Shown piece after piece: positions 58,740-64,000 of a DNA stretch of 64,000 nucleotides. Under the pieces are notes generated by a model. It was not told the origin of the DNA. It made no database searches and saw only the letters and a list, made by a program, of their open reading frames with translations. The DNA is from JADFNB01 sp036397455 (GTDB taxonomy: Bacteria > Gemmatimonadota > Gemmatimonadetes > Gemmatimonadales > GWC2-71-9). Where the stretch lies: assembly GCA_036397455.1 (NCBI GenBank), contig DASWIX010000055.1:21381-85380 (forward strand), in the 5' to 3' direction. The position numbers and the translations under genes were made by a program. Each line of letters starts with the position of its first letter. The stretch's first letter is position 1.

Positions 58740-60236
58740 ATGCATTGGACCGTGAGTCGCCGGATCGCGGCGGGATTCAGCCTGAGCGTGGGGCTGGTCG
58801 TGGTGGTGGCGGCCATCGGCGTGATCGCGCTCGGCGTCGCATCAGCCGGATACGAGCGGGCGGTCGCGCGTCAGAGCGACGTGCTGGCCCGCGCCCTCCG
58901 GGCCGAGTCCGAGTTTCGCGGCGCCGTCGTGCGGTATCTCGGTTTCCTCGTCGAGGGGGACGAGCGCGAAGTGGCAAGCCGGGACAGCATGATCGGCGTC
59001 AGCCGCCGCCTCGTGGAGCAGCTGCGGGATGCCGCGGATACCGAGACGGGTCGTGCCGTCTGGGAGGACGTTCTGGCCGCGCTCGAGCAGTGGGATCGGG
59101 CAGCCGTAGCGTCGATTGCCGCGGCCCGGGCCGGCCGCGAGGCCGAGGCGGTCCGCATCCGCGATACTGAAGTAGCGCCGCCGCGGGACGCGACCGTCAG
59201 CGCGTTTAGAATCGGTGCGCAGCGCGCCGAGCAGCAGGCCGCCGACGTCGTGCGCGCCAGCCAGACGACCGCCGCCCGGATGCGGGCGGTGCTCGTGGTG
59301 GGCGCGCTGCTCACCTTGGCCGTCGGCGCCGCTTCGGGGTTCTTGCTCAACCGGGCCATAAGCGGTCCGCTGCGTGAAACGACCGGCGTGCTCGCCACGA
59401 GCGCCGCCGAGATTCTTGCCGCAACCACACAGCAGGCCTCGGGGGCGGGCGAGACCTCGGCGGCGATCGCCGAAACCGTCACCACGGTGGACGAAGTGGC
59501 ACAGACCGCCCAACAGGCGGCGCAGCGTGCCAAGGCGGTTTCCGACTCCGCCCAGCGGGCCGCTGAGATCGGCAAGGCCGGCCGTCAGGCGGTGGAGGAC
59601 GCTACCGAAGCGATGGGAGGTGTGCGGCAACAGGTGGAGGCCATCGCCGGGAGTATCCTTGCCCTGGCCGAGCAGGCGCAGGCGATCGGCGAGATCATCG
59701 CGAGCGTCAACGACATCGCGGAGCAGACCAACCTCCTGGCGCTCAATGCGGCCGTCGAGGCGGCGCGAGCGGGTGAGCAGGGGCGTGGCTTTGCCGTGGT
59801 GGCGGGGGAGGTCAAGAGCCTGGCGGCGCAATCGAAGAAAGCGACAGGGGAGGTGCGGCGGATTCTGGGGGAGATCCAGCGGGCGACCAGCGCCGCGGTG
59901 TTGACCACCGAGCAGGGCACAAAACAGGTGGCCGCGGCCGCGAAACAAGTGAATGACACCGGGCAGACCATTCGGACCCTGGCCGACGCCGTGGCCGAAG
60001 CGGCCCAGTCGGCGACGCAGATCGTCGCGTCGGCCGGCCAGCAGGCGGCAGGCATGACGCAGATCCGCCAGGCGATGGCGAGCATTCACGATGCCACGCA
60101 ACAGGGCGTGGCCTCGACGAGGCAGGCGGAACGGGCGGCACAGGATCTCAACGCGCTTGGCGGGAAGCTCCTCGACCTGGTGGGTGGAAACGAGCGCGCA
60201 CGGCAGGTCACCACACGTACGACGAGAGGCATGTGA
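58740..60236 (+). CDS. methyl-accepting chemotaxis protein 1
   Basis: 498 residues from ATG 58740, with GGAGGATG nearby. TM1 spans about 11-35. A periplasmic helical domain of about 145 residues (4-helix-bundle type, 40-180) is followed by TM2 at 183-204. After TM2 the family-typical RAISGPL is followed at once by the signalling coiled coil; a full HAMP domain is missing. The signalling tip (QTNLLALNAAVEAARAGEQG) is conserved. Likely methylation sites are Gln/Glu pairs in the adjacent coils. It feeds CheA through CheW. Confidence 0.9.
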   Translation: MHWTVSRRIAAGFSLSVGLVVVVAAIGVIALGVASAGYERAVARQSDVLARALRAESEFRGAVVRYLGFLVEGDEREVASRDSMIGVSRRLVEQLRDAADTETGRAVWEDVLAALEQWDRAAVASIAAARAGREAEAVRIRDTEVAPPRDATVSAFRIGAQRAEQQAADVVRASQTTAARMRAVLVVGALLTLAVGAASGFLLNRAISGPLRETTGVLATSAAEILAATTQQASGAGETSAAIAETVTTVDEVAQTAQQAAQRAKAVSDSAQRAAEIGKAGRQAVEDATEAMGGVRQQVEAIAGSILALAEQAQAIGEIIASVNDIAEQTNLLALNAAVEAARAGEQGRGFAVVAGEVKSLAAQSKKATGEVRRILGEIQRATSAAVLTTEQGTKQVAAAAKQVNDTGQTIRTLADAVAEAAQSATQIVASAGQQAAGMTQIRQAMASIHDATQQGVASTRQAERAAQDLNALGGKLLDLVGGNERARQVTTRTTRGM

Positions 60237-61675
60237 TGCACTGGACCGTTGGGCGGCGCATTGCCGCTGGATTCGTGGTGGGCCTGGGCCTGGTCGTCAT
60301 CGTGGCCTGGGTGGGGGTCGTGGCGCTCAGGAACTCGGTCAACGCGTATCAGGACGCACTCGCGCGGCAGCGCTTTGTGCTGGTCGGCGCGCTCGATGCG
60401 GAGTCCGAAGCCCGCAGCGCCACGATTCAGTTCCTGCGGTTCCAGCTCACCGAAAACGAGCAGTTCGCCCTGGCGCGCGACAGCTCCCTGGCGGTCGCCC
60501 GCGTGCTGGTCGAACAGGTGCGGGACTCGGTGGCGCTGGCGGATGACCGGGCGATCTGGAGCGAGGTGCTCGCCGCGCTCGAGAGCTGGGACGAGGCAAC
60601 GCGCGACGCGATGGTGGCCACGCGCGCGGGACGCGACGCGGAGGCCACCCAGCTCCAGGACGCCCGGGTCTTTCCGGCCCGCGAGCGGGTTCGCGAAGCG
60701 GTCCAACGGGGCGTCGCACGGGCAGAGCAGCGCACTGATGCTGCGGTCGGGGCCGCCCGCGACCGGGCGAACCGGATGGAGACCATCCTCCAGGCCGGCG
60801 CGCTGGTTGTGCTGGTGGTGGGTGGGTTGTCGGGCCTGGTCCTCAACCGCGCCATCACCGGACCGCTCAAAGAGACGGTCGGTGTGCTGGCGACCAGTGC
60901 CGCGGAGATCCTCGCGGCCACGACGCAGCAGGCCGCCGGCGCGAGCGAGTCGTCCTCCGCCGTGAGCGAGACGGTGACCACGATCGAGGAAGTGGCGCAG
61001 ACGGCCGAACAAGCTTCGCAGCGGGCCAGGTCCATGGCCGACTCGGCCGAGCGGGCCGTGCAGCAATCCGGCACCGCGATGACCGCGCTGCGCGAGCAGG
61101 TAGAGGCCATCGCGGGGAGCATCCTCGCGCTGGCGGAGCAGGCCCAGGCGATCGGCGAGATCATCGCCAGTGTCAATGACATCGCGGAGCAGACGAATCT
61201 GTTGGCGCTCAACGCGGCCGTGGAGGCGGCGCGGGCGGGCGAGCAGGGGCGCGGATTCGCCGTGGTGGCCGGGGAGGTCAAGGCCCTGGCCGGGCAGTCG
61301 AAGAAGGCCACCGGCGAGGTGCGGCGGATTCTGGGCGAGATCCAGCGGGCAACCAGTGCGGCGGTGCTCACGACCGAACAGGGCACCAAACAGGTCACCG
61401 CCACGGCAGAGCAGGTCGCCGGGGTGGTGGGCGATGGGAGCCGTGTCGCGGCCCAGATCGTGGCGTCGGTCGGGCAGCAGGCGGCCGGCATGGCACAGAT
61501 CCGCCAGGCGATGGCGAGCATTCAGGAGGCGACCCAGCAGAACCTGGCCTCGACCAGACAGGCGGAGCGGGCGGCACAGGACCTGAACGCCCTGGGGACC
61601 AAAGTGCTTGACCTCGTGGGTGGGGAACGCCAGTCGGCCGGGCGCCGGCCGCACCGGCCGCCCGATCGCGGATGA
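60236..61675 (+). CDS. methyl-accepting chemotaxis protein 2
   Basis: 479 residues; the ATG shares a base with the stop of MCP1 (TGATG). Same layout as MCP1: TM1 at about 8-30, periplasmic helical domain, TM2 near residue 180 (ILQAGALVVLVVGGLSGLVL), and a signalling domain without a complete HAMP. The stretch from VEAIAGSILALAEQ through the tip to TTEQGTKQV is almost identical to MCP1, whereas the periplasmic sensors differ. A tandem duplicate with a diverged ligand domain. It overlaps cheA. Confidence 0.9.
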   Translation: MHWTVGRRIAAGFVVGLGLVVIVAWVGVVALRNSVNAYQDALARQRFVLVGALDAESEARSATIQFLRFQLTENEQFALARDSSLAVARVLVEQVRDSVALADDRAIWSEVLAALESWDEATRDAMVATRAGRDAEATQLQDARVFPARERVREAVQRGVARAEQRTDAAVGAARDRANRMETILQAGALVVLVVGGLSGLVLNRAITGPLKETVGVLATSAAEILAATTQQAAGASESSSAVSETVTTIEEVAQTAEQASQRARSMADSAERAVQQSGTAMTALREQVEAIAGSILALAEQAQAIGEIIASVNDIAEQTNLLALNAAVEAARAGEQGRGFAVVAGEVKALAGQSKKATGEVRRILGEIQRATSAAVLTTEQGTKQVTATAEQVAGVVGDGSRVAAQIVASVGQQAAGMAQIRQAMASIQEATQQNLASTRQAERAAQDLNALGTKVLDLVGGERQSAGRRPHRPPDRG

Positions 61676-63864
61676 ACAAGGACGAGCTGTCGCGGCGCCT
61701 CCGGGCCACGTTCATTGCCGAGCTCGACGAGCAGCTGGGTGCGTTGAACGCGGGCCTGCTCGCGCTCGAATCGAGCGCGGCTGACGCCGAGCACCTCAAG
61801 GTGGTGTTCCGCGTCGCGCACACGCTCAAGGGTGCCGCGCGGGCCGCCGGCGTCCTCCCCGTCGAGCATCTCTGCCACCGGCTGGAGACGCTGCTGGCGG
61901 CGGCGCGGGACGACCGGATCGCACTGGGCCGGGCGGAGTTCGACGCGTTGTTCGCGGCCGCCGACGCCCTGGCGGGGGCCGGCGTACAACTCAAGGCCGG
62001 CGAGGAGGTGACGGGGCCTGCGCTGGCGACATCCCTCGCGTCGCTTGGGGCGCTGGAGCCGACGCCGCCGGCAACCCCTACGCCGACACCCGGTGGCGCC
62101 AGCGTGTCGGCCCCGGCCCCGGCCCCGGCGGCGTCGGAGGGCAACGGCTATGTCCGCGTCCCGACAGAGCGGCTGGACGCCATGCTCCTCTCGGCCGGCG
62201 ACCTCCTGCTGAGCAGCGGCCGGGTTGCGTCGCGCGCCGCCGAGTTGGAGACTCTCCTCGAGGTCGCCCACCGCGGCGCCGTGGAGTCGCGCCACGCGAA
62301 CCGCGCCGTGCGCTTGGCCTTGGAGCGCTCCGGCGCCGCTCCGGTGGCGGTCCAGGCGGTGACGGGATTCGAGGATCACCTCCGGCGGCTGACCCAGTCG
62401 GTGGCCCAGATCGCCCGGGCGGCCGGCGACGATGCGCGGGTGATCACACGGGCAACGGAGGACGTCCTGTACCACCTGCGGAAGCTTCGGATGCGCCCCT
62501 TCGGGGAGGCCTGCGAGGCGCTGCCGCGGCTGGTGCGCGACCTGGCGCGCGCGACGGAAAAGGACGTGGAGTTGGCGTTGCAGGGCGGTGACGTCGAGGC
62601 CGACCGCGTTGTCCTGGATGCCGTGCGCGAGGCGTTGCTCCAGTTGGTCCGGAATGCCATCGATCATGGGGTCGAATCGCCCAAGGCCCGCGTGAAGGCC
62701 GGCAAGCCGCGCCGCGGGCGGGTGACCGTGGAGGCCGCCCTCGAGGCTGACCGTCTCGTCGTGTCCGTGAGTGATGACGGCGCGGGCCTGAACGTACCCG
62801 CGATCAAGACGCAGCTCGAACGACGCGGTGTGACGCCCACCGCGGGGGACGCGGCACTCGTCCGACTCCTGTTGGAGACGGGGGTCTCCACGCGGGAGAA
62901 AGCCACTCCCATTTCGGGCCGCGGCGTGGGACTCGACGTCGTCCGGGCGGCGGTCGCCAGGGTCCACGGGACGGCCGAAGCCACATGGACGGTGGGCGAG
63001 GGCACGCGCTTCACCCTGCGATGTCCCGCCACGCTGGCCAGCCTTCGGACGCTCCTGGTGGGCGTCGGCCCCCAGACGCTGGCGGTGCCGACGGCCTACG
63101 TCGAACGGCTGTTCCGCATCAATCCCGAGCAGATCAAGCGGGTGGAAGGACGGAGCGTCCTGTCATGGGCCGAGGGGCCCGTGCCGATCGTCGCGCTGGC
63201 CCGCCTCCTGCCGCCTCTGATCGAGCGGCCGCTGGAAGGCCCGATCCCACTCGTGCTGCTGCGTGCCGGAGGCCGACGCCTGGCTGTCGCGGTGGACGAG
63301 TTGATCGCCGAGCAGGAATGCGTGGTGCGTCCCGTTGGGAACGGGGAAGACCCCATCCAGCACATCGGCGGTGCCGCCCTCCTCGCCGACGGCCGGATTG
63401 CGCTGGTCCTCGACCCAATCACGCTGGTCGCGGCCGGCCTCGAGGCAGACGTGGGAGCCGGACTCACGGCGGGCGAGCGCCGCCCCGGGGCACCGGCCAC
63501 GCGGCGCGTTCTGGTCGTGGACGACTCGATCACGACGCGGACGCTGGAGCAGAGCATCCTCGAGGCGGCGGGCTACGACGTCCTGACGGCCGTGGACGGG
63601 AGCGACGCGTGGCGCGCCTTGCAGGAGCGGGGCGCGGATTTGGTGGTTGCCGACATCGAGATGCCGCGGATGGACGGATTCGCGCTGTGCGAGGCCATCC
63701 GCGGCTCCAAACGATTCCAGCAGCTGCCGGTCGTCCTGGTGACGGCCCTGGAAAGCCCGGAGCACCGCGCGCGCGGCCTCGAGGTCGGCGCGGATGCCTA
63801 CATCGGGAAGTCCAGTTTCGATCAGCAGCATCTGCTCGATACGATCCGACAGTTGCTCGACTAG
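61672..63864 (+). CDS. cheA: CheA-type histidine kinase fused to a receiver domain
   Basis: 730 residues in an ATGA overlap. Hpt domain at about 1-110 with phospho-accepting H50 in VAHTLKG. A Pro/Thr/Ala linker (about 125-155) takes the place of a CheY-binding P2 domain. Then come a P3 dimerisation region, P4 kinase (LLQLVRNAIDHGVE N-box, VSDDGAGLN and GRGVGLDVV glycine boxes), P5 CheW-like regulatory domain, and a C-terminal receiver (VLVVDDS, phospho-D661 in VVADIEMPRMDGF, lysine in YIGKSS). The kinase and response regulator are one protein, so the output is likely by internal phosphotransfer to REC, as in alternative (non-flagellar) chemosensory systems. Confidence 0.93.
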   Translation: MNKDELSRRLRATFIAELDEQLGALNAGLLALESSAADAEHLKVVFRVAHTLKGAARAAGVLPVEHLCHRLETLLAAARDDRIALGRAEFDALFAAADALAGAGVQLKAGEEVTGPALATSLASLGALEPTPPATPTPTPGGASVSAPAPAPAASEGNGYVRVPTERLDAMLLSAGDLLLSSGRVASRAAELETLLEVAHRGAVESRHANRAVRLALERSGAAPVAVQAVTGFEDHLRRLTQSVAQIARAAGDDARVITRATEDVLYHLRKLRMRPFGEACEALPRLVRDLARATEKDVELALQGGDVEADRVVLDAVREALLQLVRNAIDHGVESPKARVKAGKPRRGRVTVEAALEADRLVVSVSDDGAGLNVPAIKTQLERRGVTPTAGDAALVRLLLETGVSTREKATPISGRGVGLDVVRAAVARVHGTAEATWTVGEGTRFTLRCPATLASLRTLLVGVGPQTLAVPTAYVERLFRINPEQIKRVEGRSVLSWAEGPVPIVALARLLPPLIERPLEGPIPLVLLRAGGRRLAVAVDELIAEQECVVRPVGNGEDPIQHIGGAALLADGRIALVLDPITLVAAGLEADVGAGLTAGERRPGAPATRRVLVVDDSITTRTLEQSILEAAGYDVLTAVDGSDAWRALQERGADLVVADIEMPRMDGFALCEAIRGSKRFQQLPVVLVTALESPEHRARGLEVGADAYIGKSSFDQQHLLDTIRQLLD

Positions 63865-63895
63865 TCCACCGGTTCATAAGTTCGATGACGTATTG

Positions 63896-64000
63896 TCATG
63901 CGGCGGCCCTGGGCGACGCGGGCTCAGTGAGGCGCCAGCGTTCCAGGAGGCGGTGGAGATCTCGGCGCGTGAACTTCCACGCGAACGGCTTGGCGATCTG
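63896..64000 (-). mobile_element. IS630-type transposase, C-terminal end at window edge
   Basis: The minus strand, read from the window end, gives 34 codons (QIAKPFAWKFTRRDLHRLLE and a short tail) to TGA at 63896. The KPFxWxFTRRDL pattern is the usual C-terminus of IS630-family transposases. The rest, including the DDE centre and left or right end, is outside the window. It lies 31 bases beyond the cheA stop. Confidence 0.6.

Noticed and set aside
60086..61654. 522-codon antisense frame over MCP2
   Set aside because: Mirrors the repetitive coiled-coil coding sequence; it also appears antisense to MCP1, so it is a composition effect.
1..64000. CRISPR arrays, rRNA and tRNA genes
   Set aside because: No regularly spaced direct repeats with unique spacers were seen, and no rRNA segment or tRNA cloverleaf was recognised in the gaps by eye; a tRNAscan run would settle tRNAs.

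Overview
The window is GC-rich bacterial DNA with genes tightly packed into operons. Stop/start overlaps of the ATGA, GTGA or TAATG kind are frequent. Gene content (a very large multiheme cytochrome locus, an ADOP-type FtsX permease, several SSS symporters, GTG starts, lipoproteins, Tat-type Rieske protein) suggests a Gram-negative bacterium near Gemmatimonadota or Acidobacteriota. That placement is inference; there is no rRNA or other taxonomic marker here.

Layout. 1-422: end of a multiheme cytochrome. 605-3079: HipBA toxin-antitoxin pair with inverted-repeat operators, a decayed IS21 end and an AT-rich inverted-repeat segment. 3084-8984: one overlapping operon of MarR regulator, HAD phosphatase, GT20 synthase resembling glucosylglycerol-phosphate synthase, SSS symporter and Gfo/Idh oxidoreductase, probably compatible-solute synthesis and handling. 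9366-10865: a sigma-54 activator lacking its N-terminus, and an archaemetzincin. 10777-24818: electron-transfer supercluster. It holds an 11-heme cytochrome with a cytochrome b, a 19-heme cytochrome fused to cytochrome b, an outer-membrane barrel, a 16-heme and a 4-heme cytochrome, then a cytochrome b6/IV-Rieske complex with 9-heme and 4-heme cytochromes, and a diheme lipoprotein. With the 7 hemes of the partial gene this makes about 72 CXXCH motifs. I read it as a quinol-to-periplasm-to-outer-membrane electron route.

25143-34787: mannoside operon (CBM9-like lipoprotein, SSS symporter, GH130 phosphorylase, GH38 mannosidase), small genes, and a DUF3311-SSS pair. 35006-45856: housekeeping and accessory genes, including ADOP permease, VOC protein, PQQ-like propeller, MocR regulator divergent from a frameshifted PLP decarboxylase, DMT exporter, flavin-barrel protein and BamE-like lipoprotein. 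45900-49990: a defence-like island with a frameshifted nuclease-like gene, an XRE regulator followed by an amber-interrupted gene, and a NYN plus AlbA_2 pair behind a structured leader. Its right edge cuts an OsmC gene. 50247-55811: fumarase, cyclophilin, methyltransferase, APC permease and ketopantoate reductase.

56188-63864: chemosensory operon CheW-CheR(TPR)-CheW-MCP-MCP-CheA(REC), without CheB or a separate CheY, ending beside the tail of an IS630-type transposase at the window edge. Several truncated or frameshifted remnants mark repeated rearrangement, or in part sequence error.
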